A stretch of 64,000 nt of DNA from Euphorbia lathyris (Eukaryota; Streptophyta; Magnoliopsida; Malpighiales; Euphorbiaceae): NCBI RefSeq assembly GCF_963576675.1, contig NC_088911.1, forward strand, positions 134,357,929 through 134,421,928, written 5' to 3'. Below the pieces are notes generated by a model. The model ran no database searches and was not told the DNA's origin. It was given only the letters and a program-made list of their open reading frames with translations. Numbering within the stretch: the stretch's first letter is position 1; every line of letters begins with the position of its first letter. Both the position numbers and the translations under genes were made by a program. Positions 1-12,735 of this stretch are shown in pieces.

Positions 1-3000
1 TCTTCTTTTCTTGTATGTTCATTTTTAGTTACTTTAAGAACACCACTATCCACCAATGGCTGCAGCTCTTCATGTACTAGTTTTGATACTTTGGCTTCTG
101 ACGATTCCAAGAATGCAGATATTACTTTGCCACTGCAGGATAAGAGCAAACCCGTTAACATCGAATACTAAATTCTTCGAGTAAATTACCTCAACAATCA
201 CTGAAGTTAAGGAGTTTGTTTCACAAAAGTCATTGAATTTGTGTATTTAAACTCATAGCAATAGTGACGGGACACATAAAACAGTTGTCTATATGCCAAC
301 TAAGCACTACATTAGACAATGATGTGATTCTTTATATTCTTTTTTGGCTTAGGATGTGACACGTGGCACATACGTTTCTGCTATGTCATCCATAAAAATC
401 AAACATGTATGACATGGCGCTTAGTTAGCATATACTCAAAAAAGTTAGATTAGAAAGAGACTGTTTTCTGTGCTACATCAAAATTGCATTGAAATCAAAT
501 ATGAAGTTCAATGATTTTGAAAGAAAAATGAAATGCAGTGACCTTTGTGAAACAGATCCAAAATTTCAATGACCACCAATGCGATTTAATCATTTGTGTC
601 GTTGATAATCTATCAATTTGAAGAGAAAGATGTAGACGAACCTGTGTCCTTGGGCCCATAACTTGCTGTTCCCTTTCAGAGCTTTTTTCCATAAAGTGAT
701 AGCAAACTTGGAGCTATCCAAGATTAGTTTCCTTATGGTTCTACTAGAGTGGAAATTTTCAAGTATATGCTCCTGTTTTGATTCTTCGGATTTAGGCTCT
801 GCAACAAGAGAAGCTATGGCTTCATGCAACGCCTTCAACTTGTCGTCCAATGTTGGATGGAGAACTCCATCATAACTTCCTACTGCAACCTGCATTTGGA
901 AATCAAAGACAAAATAACTTGACAGGTTAAGACAGCTGATTTACTAAAAAACCTGGCGTGCAAACATATTCCAACGTACTTAGTGCCTATTTGGTTCTCT
1001 CTTTTTTGTAGTTCCTTAGTACTTAGCACCGGTTTAGTTTTCTTTTTTGGTTAGAATTGCAAAACGACAGCTTATAGCTATTTTGGAAGGAAAATCAGAG
1101 CAAATGTCTACCAGCAACAGCCAACAGTAAACAGTTAAACCAAACAGTAGATATGGAGTGTATGGTTAGAATTTAGGAAACAATTGCTTATAGTTATTTC
1201 GGAAGAAAAATCAGCTAACGTCAAGCTTGCACAGCAAACAACAACTGAACCAAATAGACCCTTAATTTAAATATATTCCAATTTTGGACATTCGCTATAG
1301 AGGAATATCAGCCACCACAAGCAAATTGACTTACCTCATATAAGACTTCTTTGCCAAAATTTGATTGGAGCAACTCACCTGCATTCTCTATGCATACATC
1401 AATGATACTCTGCAGGACAAAATAGCATATGTTTTAGATTTCTCTGGAAACATGTGATCGCGCATATCAAAACTATATATGAAAGAGGTCAAAGTGAAAT
1501 AAACGTGAGTGCCCCAAGAGAGGGAAGGAAAAGTCAATGACAAGCTCGATGAATGGAAACCATTAGGGTGAGAATGAGAAAAGAAGAGGGGGGATGAAAA
1601 TCTTAAGCAACAAACCTCAGCAAGGCCACTGCTGACCAGTAGCTCCTGCCTTCTTAATGAAGGATCTTTCTTTCCACCCTCTATGGAGGGAACATTCTCA
1701 GTACTCGTACTTTCATGTTCCACTGCCATTGTAACATCGGCACTGTTATCCTTCTCATCATTAGATTCTTCATCCTTTGCAGACTTTTGGTCAGGCTTTA
1801 CTTCCGGTTCACTCTGATAATTGCAAGATAAATAGAGCAACTATCAACATAGTTTCATTACAAGTCCGTGTAACAATAGAGAAGTAAATTTACTCTTATA
1901 CCTTGGAACTAAGAGAGGGAATTGATAAACTGAAAGCTGCCATATCATCAGGACTCAAATACCGTGAACAATTTGGATGGAGGAGTTGCAGTAATGGGCG
2001 CCTTCCATTCTAAAATTTATACATGGTGCAAGAAATGTTCAGAGACAGATTTAACATAAAAAGGTAGCATCAAAAGTAGAAAAGAAATTTCCATCCGACT
2101 AGTTTTTTTTTTTTTCAAAAGACGTAAATAAATAGTAAAATGTTCATAGTGAATAAATTTGTCAAATATTTGCAAGGTATGACTGCAGGGTTTAAACTTT
2201 TAACCAATCTTTGTAAAAATTATAAAATCGATTCAGCATACGCTGCTCCTGCTCCACATTTTAATAATTACTAAGTAGGCTGTCTTATCTTGCAATCAAA
2301 CATGACTCATAAGATGAAGGAAGAGACTAGAACCTTGTCTAAAACAAGCTCCTTCAAAATAGTTTGAAGCTCACGGATGATGATCTGCAATCAGGAGAGC
2401 ATGATAAGTAACACCTTTCAAGGAAAACATTCAATTACAAACTTGAAACTGTTTCTTCTGAGCATCCTAATGTAACTAACCTTCGTAATAAGCTTTGTGT
2501 CATCAACAGTTGAAAGAATGCAGGCAAGTACCTGGCTAGCAAAAATTGAGTAATATTTGTAAAAATCTCAGACAAATGGAACTTAATGTTAAATCACAGA
2601 TCAAACTAATGTAACTTAATGTTTCTTCAGCTATTTAACAAGCAAAATTCCTCGGTCAATTAGGACCCCTCACTGTGGCTAAAAAAATAAAACATGGTGG
2701 GGAATTTTTATACCTATAAAAAATGTGTCTACAAAGCGGAGGAACTTATATAACTAGTAGGATCAGCTGGTCTGCCCTAGAAAATTTAGGAGGCGGGTTA
2801 CTCATTAAGTTAATCAAAATTGCAAAACCTGGCAGGCTTTTACATTTCGAAGACAAACGGAGAATGGAACATGAATTTGTTCCACAGGGAGCATAAGAAA
2901 AACATAATTGGGAATAACCCTTGAGCATTTACACATGGAAAAAGGAATCATTACCGTGCTTCCAAATTGATCACGAGCTATCTTGCCTACATGTCCTTTC

Positions 3001-5666
3001 ATTCCTTTGACAATCTTCTTTCTTTCCTGGATATTAGGAAAAAATATATAAGATAAATAAATAAATAGCAATCACAATCAATATAATTAAGGACACTGAT
3101 TTGAGTATCATCATTAAGTAAACAAGTAGGTTTCTCTATCTTCTTAGATGCTAAAGATCGGGAAAATCTCAACAGACCTTAGCACTCCCATGTTTAACAC
3201 AAAGCATCCCAACTCTTGATCCATCCCTTGTATGGATCATTCGAACAAGAAGCGGACCTGACAGTTGCTGAATTACTTCTGCTGCAGCAGACTATAAGAA
3301 AATAGATAATTGCAGGTTATAATTAATATACAACCGCAGGAAAAAACATACTTCTAACATGTTCTAAAAATTTCATAAGTAGTCACGCTCACCTTATCAA
3401 CTATGCTAAAGTATTCTATTAGCACCTTATGCAGGATAGAATGGTCCACAATTCCTTTCTCAAGAATTGGTTGAACAACAGAAGTCATGTGACGGGAGAC
3501 AGAAGACTTATGTAGGTTCAACTTTGACATCACATCGAGCAACCTGCATGAAAACAAATAGAGCTATTGCTTGGTGTATAACAAATCATTATGACAGGTT
3601 AATACCCTTTTTACACACAAAGTATTTGAACGGATATCTTTCTAGTTACCTGCTCTCTTTCATCAACGTAAGGTCCTTGAACAACTGAAGCTCGGTAGAA
3701 TATAACTCCATCAGAAGCTCTTGTTTTTGAGTTGCATTTCCAAGTTGGTATGCATGCTCAACAACTTGAAAATTAAGGGAAAAATATACAATATGCATTA
3801 ATAAGCTGGTAACCTATGAAAAAACATAATCTTGTCAACAAGCAATAAACAACAGTTACCCGATTAAATTTGTAACAATACCAAATAATAAGACATGGAA
3901 AGAAACCTGATTTTGAACTAGGTTAAAACTTGATCTCAAGGCATTTAGTCTCATACCCAAGAGGGATCTCGCACACTTTAAATCCGCAATTAATTATGAT
4001 TAATTAAAATTCAAAACCACACTAGCCTACCCTACATGGGAAGCAAGAACAACACAGCTTCAACAGAGCATTAGTGCAATTAGCCTAGAAACACCATAAT
4101 ATTCATTAGTGAACGTGAATCAGACTTGATACGCCCGGAGTAGGAAATAAATACTGAATCCAACAGACTAAATCAATTCCTCATACAAATACAAAGACAC
4201 AAACCAAGGACAAAAAAAAATTACATACCAAATGCAGCAGATGCAAAGGAAGTATCGACAAAAAATAAAGGTGCAGCAAACAACTAGACATACCAACAGA
4301 TCCAACCATGTGTCGGAGAAGGGAAGCAACATGCCCACGCAGGTTGGAGATAAACTCTGCCAGCTGTTTCTTAGAAGCTGCAAAACATGCAATCAGCAAG
4401 CTTAGGCTACAATCACAAAAAAGTTCTAAAGATAACCAAAGTAGAAAAGGTCTTTTAAACAATTCTCCTTTCAATCCAAAACATACCATTATCCAGCATT
4501 TTGTTCACCAGGTGAACTGCATATGTGTTGCGTGCAAAATTAAGAAAATGTGGCTTAAGCTCCTCAAACACAGAATCCCTTTCAGTTTGTGAACAATTCT
4601 TAACACATGTCTGATTCAAGAGAAGCAGAGTAAATGAGGAAAAATGCTAAAACACTTGAAATGAAATGGTAACTATTAACTAAAGAATGTCATAGTCTGA
4701 AAGAGAGAGAGAGGGAGGGGGGCTCAATGTTTTGTTTGGCAATAAACACTATTGCTGAGAAGCACAATCACCTGCAAAACACGAGAAGAGACATGGGAGC
4801 TAGCAATTTCTGGAATCTTGCCCTTCATCTTTTGTAAAGCTACAGTAATCAACCTTAAGATAATTCATGATAAGAAAAATATGTTAGAAAGCGAGAAATG
4901 TGAATGAAAGGAGAAGCAAAGTCCAAAGAAAAAAATGAAAATGGTACTAAGTTATAAATTTAAAGTACTTGAATACATACTTGGACCTTTCTTCTTTGGC
5001 AATGTCACGCTGCCTCATCTTCTCCCATAGAGTTGCAAGCTCCTATCCAAAATAGGAATAAATAGAGTCAACCTAATGTTACCACAATCAAACTTATCAT
5101 GAACATACCCAATCAATCTCAAATTCATTAATCAAAAGAAAACAACAACAAAGTTTTACTGAAAAACACACGTTCAAGCTTGGAATTTGAGAGGTAATAT
5201 AAGAACAAATAGACAGCAAACCTGCTCCAGAGTGTAATGCCGCTTTCTTCTTTTCTTCCTGGCCTCCACCAATTCCTATCATGAACATTGAAACATAATC
5301 TAAAAAAAACGCAGTAACGATTGTAACTCAACTCAATCAACCCTAACACAATGTATACACAAGAAACGAATAAGCATAGTTAAGCTAATCCATTAACTAC
5401 CAAACTCATAGCAATTAACCAAAACCAACCTTAGCACGAATCCGACTCTCTCGTTTACTTTCGGGCGTATTACTCTTCTTGTTATCGGATTCATACCCGT
5501 TTTGTGGTTTTTTAAAGGGCTTGAAAGGTTTCTTCAACTTATCCTTCTCTTGATTTGAGCTACCAACCTTCGGCTTTTTGAAAGCTGAACTGTCCCTACC
5601 AGACTTAGAATCTGAACTGTGTTTTCTCTTGATCGATTTGGTGCTCTCCTGCTTCTTAGCCGCCAT
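1..5666 (-). CDS. PUM24: Pumilio homolog 24-like RNA-binding protein (Puf6/PUM3 family), 3' end off the window
   Basis: Seventeen exons can be joined in frame, all introns GT-AG: 5666-5430, 5275-5222, 5042-4981, 4853-4772, 4610-4487, 4377-4294, 3764-3650, 3543-3393, 3291-3178, 3026-2955, 2531-2481, 2384-2334, 2009-1902, 1813-1616, 1409-1335, 889-642, 132-1. This gives about 652 residues with the stop just beyond position 1, close to my recollection of Arabidopsis APUM24. The first ~95 residues are Lys/Ser-rich (nuclear/nucleolar signal-like), then KMKGKIPEIASSHVSSRVLQ-type Puf helices, the conserved HMVGSV and GKIARDQFGS segments, an acidic insert in the 1813-1616 exon, and a C-terminal CPL-type region with HSSRTIRKLIL. 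Known for the family: nucleolar pre-rRNA binding and processing, needed in early embryos. The start at 5666 is the first Met of the basic N-terminus; upstream codons in the same frame do not look conserved. One Tourist-like MITE sits in the last-but-one intron. Confidence 0.95.
983..1261. mobile_element. Tourist-like (PIF/Harbinger) MITE inside a PUM24 intron
   Basis: Ends GTGCCTATTTGGTT and (inverted) GGGTCTATTTGGTT are flanked by TTA on both sides (980-982 and 1262-1264), the 3-bp duplication typical of PIF/Harbinger. It is 279 bp, noncoding, in the intron between exons 1409-1335 and 889-642. Confidence 0.65.
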
Positions 5667-5767
5667 TTCAGCAGAGGTCGAGCTTGATTTCTCTGTTTCG
5701 TGTTGCTTTTGGAGGTTTTTTGAGGGTTTTGGTTCTACTGTGGAATTGGAAGGGGAAAGAAGAGAAC

Positions 5768-5805
5768 TAATGGGCCAAACAATGGGCTTTGGGCCTCCAT
5801 TTATA
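5768..5805 (-). promoter_or_regulatory. Site II (TGGGCY) motif cluster upstream of PUM24-like gene
   Basis: Three TGGGCY motifs lie within 25 bp: 5771-5776, 5783-5788 and 5790-5795, about 105-130 bp upstream of the ATG. Site II motifs are known TCP-factor targets enriched in promoters of ribosomal-protein and ribosome-biogenesis genes, which fits a nucleolar rRNA-processing protein. A TATAAAT (minus strand, 5805-5799) lies just farther upstream, so some of the motifs may fall near or after the transcription start. Confidence 0.5.
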
Positions 5806-6190
5806 CCGAGGAAATTACCTATCAAATCAGTTTTGAAATTTTTATTATATATATTTTTTTTCAAATGTGTAGTTATTTTTTTGAGGTTTGAAAAAAAGTT
5901 TGACAGTTTTATTAAAAGCTAAAACCATTTTTTTTCTTTTTACTATGCTAAAACTATTTTTAGGTTTTAAATACTTGACATTTAAGAAATTTTTTATAAG
6001 TTTTAGATTGTTGTAAGTAATTCACCTAATCATGATTAATATGTAACTTATCCATTTATATATCCATTCTCTAAGAGGTTCGTATTAAAATTAACTCAAA
6101 TATTTTAGGAAATTAATATATATTTAACTATAACATTTATAAACAACATCAATTTAGCTCCACGTTACTCAGATTTTAAAAAGACTATTG
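5806..6190. other. AT-rich intergenic DNA upstream of PUM24-like gene
   Basis: No coding potential, RNA gene or clear repeat boundary seen; oligo-A/T rich. Confidence 0.5.
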
Positions 6191-6199
6191 TTATTTAAA

Positions 6200-6661
6200 A
6201 GGTTAATCATAAGTGTAGATGTTTTGTGGTTACATGGATTTGCAGATTGGTATTTTTGGTATTTTTCTTTACAAACGCAATCTCGCAGTTTGCAAAAATT
6301 TGTATTTTTTTACTTTATCAAATTTGACCGATAACGACCTCAAACTGAAAATTTTCAAGAAGTAAAGTGGTTTAGTATCATATTTACTATGTAACCATAT
6401 TTTTTATTTTTCAAAATCATTATTTTTAGAGTTTTCTCTCTCATACAAAACAATATCTATTTGAAGAATTAAAGTTATTTAAAATACCATTTAACTCTTG
6501 AAATTTTTTATTTTAAGTCGTTATCAGTCAAATTATAATAAAGTAAACTCAAATGCAAAATTTTACAAACCGCATGGTTGCGTTTGCAAAAAAAAAAAAA
6601 ATATCACATGTACCCATCTACAAATCGGCAAAACCACATGATATCTATATGTAATTAACCC
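6200..6661. mobile_element. Palindromic Mutator-type MITE, 462 bp
   Basis: The two halves are inverted copies: AGGTTAATCAT at the left and AGGGTTAATTACA read inward from the right, both continuing into matching arms that contain GACCGATAACGAC-like and AATTAAAGT-like blocks. Flanks are TTATTTAAA (6191-6199) and TTATTTAGA (6662-6670), an 8/9 match to a 9-bp target duplication, which is the Mutator signature. No ORF. Confidence 0.8.
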
Positions 6662-6670
6662 TTATTTAGA

Positions 6671-7613
6671 TTGTACTTCAAATCTTTCAAACATCATTAT
6701 ATCTAAAATATTTAGTGTGCTGCTAACATAATTAAAAAAATATATATATCTTAAAATGATAACAACTAACTCTTACATACATAAGTTAATCACGCAAATT
6801 TTTGTAAAAGTGTTTAAAATATTTACTGGATCACTAATATAGTTACAAATAACTAACTAACTAAAAATGACGAAACTGTTTTAGTAAACTTGTTTGGAAT
6901 ATTTGATGCGATAGTATAATAGCAGTCAAATGAGTCTTTTCAAATTTTCCGTAACGTGGGGTTAAAATTGATCTTACTTAAAAACGTTAAGGTTAAATTT
7001 ACTCAATTTCATACGTTATGGCTAAATTTACACTTTCTTAAAACGTTAGAGTTAAATTTGGCTCTTAATATCTCGATATTTTTTGTTCTTTTGGCAAGTT
7101 TTTATTAGATTATCTCACCGTATTGTGTGAAATTTAGGTAGCAACTCAGTTCTTTAGTTGACAAATTTTGATAAATTATCCCAAATTTTAGCAAGTTAAG
7201 GATCAATTTAATCCTCTAAATTAGTTGGTAAGATCAATTTAGTCCAATACCAAATTTGGATACTAATTTGGCCTTTCAAATTGGCATCTAGGATCAAACC
7301 AATTGAAATCAACATGTGTCATCATATGATTGGTAGTTATTTGACACGTGCCACTTTCTCAGTTGACACATACGATGTGGACTAATTTAATCCTAGATCT
7401 CAACTTGAAGAGTCAAATTGATGGAAAATTTTAGGGTACACCTGGATTAATACTCCCGACCTATGAATTCACGACACATGTATATATAGTTTTTTTTTCC
7501 ACTAATCATGTCCATGTAGTGGGATTCAAAATTATTTTCATTGGTCGGGGGTATTACTCCCGGGATACTGTAAAATTTCTCCAAATTGATACATATTTAG
7601 ACTTAATTTTCAA
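6671..7613. other. AT-rich intergenic DNA, no gene seen
   Basis: About 940 bp without coding signal. It holds several near-repeats of the phrase AACGTTA(A/G)(A/G)GTTAAATTT around 6980-7060, likely old MITE debris; boundaries are not definable by eye. Confidence 0.4.
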
Positions 7614-7622
7614 TTAAATTAA

Positions 7623-8121
7623 GGGTAAAGTTCAAATAAAACCTCTGTGGTTTCACTAATTTTCAGATAAAGGACTGTGGTTTACTTTTTGTCAACACGA
7701 GGATTGAGGTTTTTAACTTTAACAAAATAAGGACTTTTTCGATTGATACTATTAAAATCACCTTTGACGACTTCGAAAATGACATATTTTAAGAACTACT
7801 AATATTCTAAGCAACTTTAATTCTTCAACTTTTTTATTTTGAGATTGTTTAGATGATGTTTGGTAAAGAGAGAGAAAGTTAGTGTTTAGAGAGATAAAGT
7901 TCCAAAAAAGATGATTTTCGAAAATCGAAAATGTAGTTCCATAGAAAATATGACATTGAACAACTTTAATTCTTGAAAATTTTCATTTTCAGGTCGTTAA
8001 AGATGGTTTTAATAGCATTAATCCAAGTTTGAAACCTCACTCCTCGTTTTGATAAAAAGTAAACCACAGTCCTTTATCTGAAAATTAGTAAAACCACAGA
8101 GGTTTTATTTGAACTTTACCC
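7623..8121. mobile_element. Palindromic Mutator-type MITE, 499 bp
   Basis: Inverted ends GGGTAAAGTTCAAATAAAAC on both sides, nearly identical for over 70 bp (both arms contain CTTTATCTGAAAATTAGT or its complement). Exact 9-bp target duplication TTAAATTAA at 7614-7622 and 8122-8130. Internal arms share the AACTTTAATTCTT block with the elements at 6200 and 13334, indicating one family. Confidence 0.9.
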
Positions 8122-8295
8122 TTAAATTAATCCTACTAATCAACTTGAGTGACTAAATTGATTCTTAATTCAAATTTTAGTTAAAATAGAATCAGTTTTA
8201 ATAGTATAAATTTAACATATGTAAGTGCATTTCAGAGGCTTAAAATTGGAGTTTTTCTAAGAGTAAATTTCTTTTAAAAAAAAGATTAACTATTA

Positions 8296-9634
8296 GGGTA
8301 AATAATTATAAAGTTCCTATGTTTTTGCTTCATATATTAGTAGGTCCATCATATTATTATAAGGTCCTTAAGTTTTAATTTAATCAACTCTTTAGTCCTT
8401 CTATCTGTTTTTGTAGATGAAAGTCCAAATTGCCCCCTAGTTATTTACATAAAAAAAAAACTTAACTTTTAATGCCAAAATTTAATCTAAATAGTTTTAA
8501 TAAAGTTTATAAAGTATGCATACACCAAAATTTATATAATTGTATATACTAATTATTAAAAATGTATTTTTATTGTTTAAAAAAAATGTATTTTTATTCT
8601 ATTAAATTTTTATTTTTTAATATAATGTCTTTAAACTAACATTAAATACTAATAATTTTTTTTAAAAATCATATCTTTTTTCTTCATTTATAAAATTTAT
8701 TAGAGATAAATAAAGATTAATTTTTACAAAATTTATATAGTTTTGCTCATATTTAATAATTTTTGAAATATTTTTCATTCATTTTGTAGTCAATAAATTT
8801 TTAGGCTACTAAATTAAAGTTCTATAATTATATAAAGGCTTAATACATCATTTGCCCCCTGAACTTGTTCAAAAAGCTTGATTGGCCCCCTGAACTTTGA
8901 AAGTGTTCCGATAGCCATCTGAACTTACATAAAATGTTCAGTTAGCCCCCTGAACTTGCGTAAAATGTAATCAATTGATCACTCGATCGTAAAAAAGTAA
9001 GTTAAATGCGAAAGATGTATTCCACGCATCTTAGAATGTTATTACATAATTAAAAATAGATTAAAAATGAAGTTGTTGCTTGCTCAACTATACAACTTGT
9101 CTTCTCTAATATTAGAATTGTATACTCCGATTTTGGTCGTTTTACTTTTTTTAAGACTCGTGGAATACATCTTCCGCATTTAACTTACTTTTTTACGACC
9201 GAGTGATCAATTGATTACATTTTATGCAAGTTCAAGGGACTAACCGAACATTTTATGCAAGTTCAGGGAGCTATCGGAATACTTTGAAAGTTCAGGGGCC
9301 AATCAACCTTTTTGGACAAGTTCAGGGGGCAAATGATGTATTAAGCCTTATATAAAATTCAATAAATTAATTACTCAATATTGTAGAGATTATGTAGTAA
9401 AAAAGAAGAAAAAAACATAAAATCGGAAAAATAGATGTTTTATTATTAAAACATAGAGTAAAGGGTAATTTTGGTATTTTAAAATTTATTTGATATAATT
9501 TGACCATTGACTCAAACCTAAAGACTAAGGAGTTGATGAACACAAAAATTGAGGGACCATATAATTATTTCTAAAAACAGAGGGACTGACTAGTGTATTA
9601 AGTAAAAACTCATGTACCTTATAATTATTTACCC
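8296..9634. mobile_element. Mutator-type MITE interrupted by a second MITE
   Basis: Ends GGGTAAATAATTATAA are inverted at 8296 and 9634, with an exact 9-bp target duplication TAACTATTA at 8287-8295 and 9635-9643. The 1,339-bp span includes the 510-bp element at 8838-9347 plus its own duplication; without it the element is about 820 bp. No ORF of note. Confidence 0.85.
8838..9347. mobile_element. Palindromic Mutator-type MITE (GGCTTAATAC family), nested
   Basis: Inverted ends GGCTTAATACATCATTTGCC match for nearly 190 bp. The exact 9-bp target duplication TTATATAAA is at 8829-8837 and 9348-9356. Arms carry a repeated phrase ending CCCCCTGAACTT. A close relative lies at 22976-23491. Confidence 0.9.
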
Positions 9635-9643
9635 TAACTATTA

Positions 9644-10081
9644 TAATGATGAGATTAGGGTAGTAATAATTACAGTTTGAAATTAATTTTGTTTTGTAAC
9701 TAAATTGGTCTTGAAAGATCTTGTGTCTTTTTCCTGTGAATAGATGGAAAATAATGCAGGACAAAACCTGTACAGTACAGAAATTTACAAATTTAAATAT
9801 TCAATAGTTTATTGTCAAATTTCAAAATTTTAAGAAATATACTTATGGTGCAGGGAGCCAGTGGACAACATATGAGGAGATGGATAGTAAAAGAAGCCGA
9901 GCCAAGGGACAACACGTTTAGGGAAAGAGATGACAAGCCACGTGAAGAACATGGGGCTCACACAACGTGACAAATAGACACACAGTGTATCATGTATGAC
10001 TCCAAGAGAAACAACGAGAAGTGTCAACAAAACACCCACACGACGTGTGGCTAGAAGAGAATAGCTCATGAAGTCTCTGAT
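9644..10081. other. Intergenic, no gene seen
   Basis: From 9838 to 10080 base composition becomes less AT-rich and the style resembles an LTR U3 region, but no ends or duplications were found. Confidence 0.3.
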
Positions 10082-10084
10082 TTA

Positions 10085-10420
10085 GGGCCCGTTTGTTTTA
10101 CCTACTGTTTGCTGTTGTTGTTTGCTGTTACGGTTTGCTATTTGCTGTTACGGTTTGTTGTTTGTTGTTGTTGTTTGTTGTTACGGTTTGCTGTTTGCTG
10201 TTGGAAAAAGCTGTTTTTCCAAAAAGCATAGATTATTTGCTTTTGTAAAAAAAACTGCTTTTCAGATGTAAAAGGCAAACAGGAGGTCACTAATCAAACA
10301 TCTAATACTATTTTTCAGATGTAAGAGGCAAACAAGGGATTACTAACCAAATATTTAAAACTCTTCATTTTGAAGTGAAAAAGCAAATAGGAGCATGAAA
10401 ATAAGCAACCAAACACCCTC
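10085..10420. mobile_element. Tourist-like MITE with GTTTGCTGTT repeats
   Basis: Ends GGGCCCGTTTGTTT and (inverted) GAGGGTGTTTGGTT are flanked by TTA on both sides (10082-10084, 10421-10423). The left 100 bp is a run of (T)TTGCTGTT and TTACGGTTTG variants. Part of the same family is seen reversed at 21524-21616 and in fragments at 17097. Confidence 0.65.
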
Positions 10421-10729
10421 TTAATCCACATGATGTGGACTTATTTAATTAGCAAGCATTCCTTTCTCCAACTTTCTCCTTATTACAAGTTTGTTTCGCT
10501 CTTTATTTGTAACTCATACCCCTAAGTTGTTTACAAGCTTGCCACCCATATATCTCTACCCTATTTACCCTTTTAAGTTTTATCTATTTAGTTAGATGTA
10601 TTTGCCCTTTATTGTAATTTTATCTTTAGGTTTTGAAATAATATAAATTCATGTCTTTCTCCGTAATCAATTAACTTTTTATCAATCAATATTAAATTTC
10701 TCTTTGAGAGCTTGTGTTAGAGTGTATCC

Positions 10730-11370
10730 TGTTGGAAAATTTTGAATAAAATTATATATTAATTTATATATCAATAAATACCTCCTTTCATGAACAGTTG
10801 TGTCCTTCGTGAACAGTCGAGTTCGTATGTAGACAGTCGTGTCTGTCTGTGTACAGTCGTGTTTGTTCGTGAAATGAGATATCCTTTCGAGTTCTATTTA
10901 TATAGAATGGATTGTCAAAATTCACAAGTTGTTCAAATACGGTTAGAAAAAATATTCTCTGGAATTTTTTCTACTATCAGTCTGTTCATAATGTCTTGTT
11001 TTCATACTCCGGTGATAACTAGGCTACACACGGTTTGAGTTCGCTTGCGTAATGTGTTGTATCCTGGGAGACGATCGTCAATAGTGACGACATCGTCTTA
11101 AGGAAACTGCTAATACAGGCATCAGATTTGTCTATCTCTTTCCTTTTAATTTCCAGTTTTACTGTTTATATATTTTTCTGTGTTCATTTTGTTCTTTGGT
11201 TAATCACATCTAACATTCTTAAGACAGACGTAATCGTTTGTCTAACATATCCATTGTATATTGGAAATTTTGCAATTCCTACGGATTTACCTCATGAAAT
11301 ATTGAGATTCGCTCCTTCTAATTTTAACTAGTTTAGAACTTCTTTATTAATTTACGATCAAAATTTGTAT
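10730..11370 (+). mobile_element. Copia-type LTR remnant with decayed primer-binding site
   Basis: Starts TGTTGGAAAATTTTGAATAA, a common plant copia LTR start, contains repeated (A)GTCGTGTCTGTCTGTG-like phrases (10795-10870), and is followed near 11366-11376 by TGTATCATTTC, which resembles a mutated TGGTATCAGAGC-type primer site. No internal coding sequence follows, so this is a solo or truncated LTR. The 300 bp before it (10424-10729) is pyrimidine-rich with AATATAAA-like signals and could be another LTR remnant. Confidence 0.45.
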
Positions 11371-11378
11371 CATTTCAG

Positions 11379-11416
<38 letters not shown>
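11379..11416. repeat. (TAA)n microsatellite
   Basis: About 12 uninterrupted TAA units. Confidence 0.95.
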
Positions 11417-11417
<1 letters not shown>

Positions 11418-12104
11418 CTTAAAAAACATTAATTTCATTAAAAATCTAAAATTAACAGGTAAATAAAATATAAATTTTGCTCAAAATTCACTACTTAATA
11501 AAATTGATCATTACTTAAAAAAAAATATGATTATTGACAACAACTAACAATTAATAATGATAAGAATAAAAAGAATCTAATCGATAAACTCCCTATTTAC
11601 TTTGATTTAATTTTCTCTTTATTGAATAATTTTTTTTATCGGTCTACTTTTATGTAGGTTTGATAGTTTCTTTTTCGTTTAAAGTTTCATATTTATTCTT
11701 GTATTTCTCCATATATAGGTGATCGTGGTCTGTTTCCATATATGGATGACTGTGATTTATTTCCCTATCATGTTTTTTTTACGGAAAGATATAAGAGTTT
11801 TGTCTATTATCACATAGATATGACTTATTGAAAGATCATGAAGCCATTTCTAGAGAAAAAGAACTATAAAATCGATTCTGGGTGGTGCATGTTTTTTGCC
11901 GTTGTGACAAAAACATTTTTAAGCAATGTCTATTATTGCTCTATTACGATCTATGATATTGAAGATGCAGCTTCAACTTCCTTTAATATGTTTCTGGATC
12001 GTAATTGTTTTAATTACTTATCTTCAACCTCCTATAATATGTTTATGGATTGTAATTTTTTAATTACTCATGTCGAACTGTACTATTTTTTCTACGAATG
12101 AAAT
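11417..12104. other. AT-rich intergenic DNA, no gene seen
   Basis: Contains a short imperfect duplication of a phrase like ATATATGGATGACTGTGATT/ATATAGGTGATCGTGGTC (11710-11760) and CTTCAACTTCCT/CTTCAACCTCCT near 11970-12030. Short ORFs here have no recognisable domain. Confidence 0.4.
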
Positions 12105-12735
12105 ATATTTTTCATTGAGACCTGCGCCTGTGGATTGGATAAAAGCGAATACAGACGCCTCTGTGGTCTCAAGTAAAGCTGGTTGTGGTGGGATTTTTCG
12201 AGATTATCAAAGACGATCTTTTGCCTCATTTACTTTTCCCCTTGACTACTCCTTTTATCCATATGGCAGAACTCCAGGTAGCCATGTTTGCAGTTTCGGT
12301 TGCACACTCTCGGGGTTGGAGCAAACTCTGGCTTGAAAGTGACTCATCCTACATTATTCACGTTTTTCACTCACGAACGTTGCTCGTTCCTTAGACTCTT
12401 CGAGCTGATTGGCTGGCCTGTTCGAACTCCATGACTCATCTACAAATCATATTTTTTCATATCTTTCGGGAAGGTATTCAAGTTGCTGACGTCCTTGCTA
12501 ATTTTGAACGCCTTAGCTCTGTTTTGCAATTGGTGGGACTCGAACCCCAATTTTTGTTCTCTTCTAACTAGAGATAATACTATTGGCAGATATTATTTCG
12601 TTTTGCTTAATCTTTTTTTTTTCTGTAAACATCCTTTCAATTCTTATTTAATAATAGTTGGACTTAGGTTGTCTCACAAGTGCCAACCTGGTTGGGATGT
12701 ACGGTTTTGCCGTCCTATCTTCTAATAAAAAAAAC
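12105..12735 (+). pseudogene. LINE-type RNase H fragment with 3' end
   Basis: The segment WIKANTDASV...GCGGIFRDY (about 12140-12205) is the start of a plant RVT_3/RNase H domain. The reading frame then shifts, and a second piece AELQVAMFAV...LWLESDSS (12267-12350) carries the Glu and Asp region in another frame. The tail contains GTGCCAACCTGGTTGGGATG and ends in AATAAAAAAAA near 12724, like plant L1-type 3' ends. Several frame breaks make it a dead fragment. Confidence 0.75.

Noticed and set aside
1388..1840. 150-codon minus-strand ORF as a separate gene
   Set aside because: Only the 1813-1616 part is an exon of the PUM24-like gene; the rest is intron read-through.
10790..11331. Two plus-strand ORFs of 67-82 codons
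   Set aside because: They fall in a copia-type LTR remnant and have no domain.
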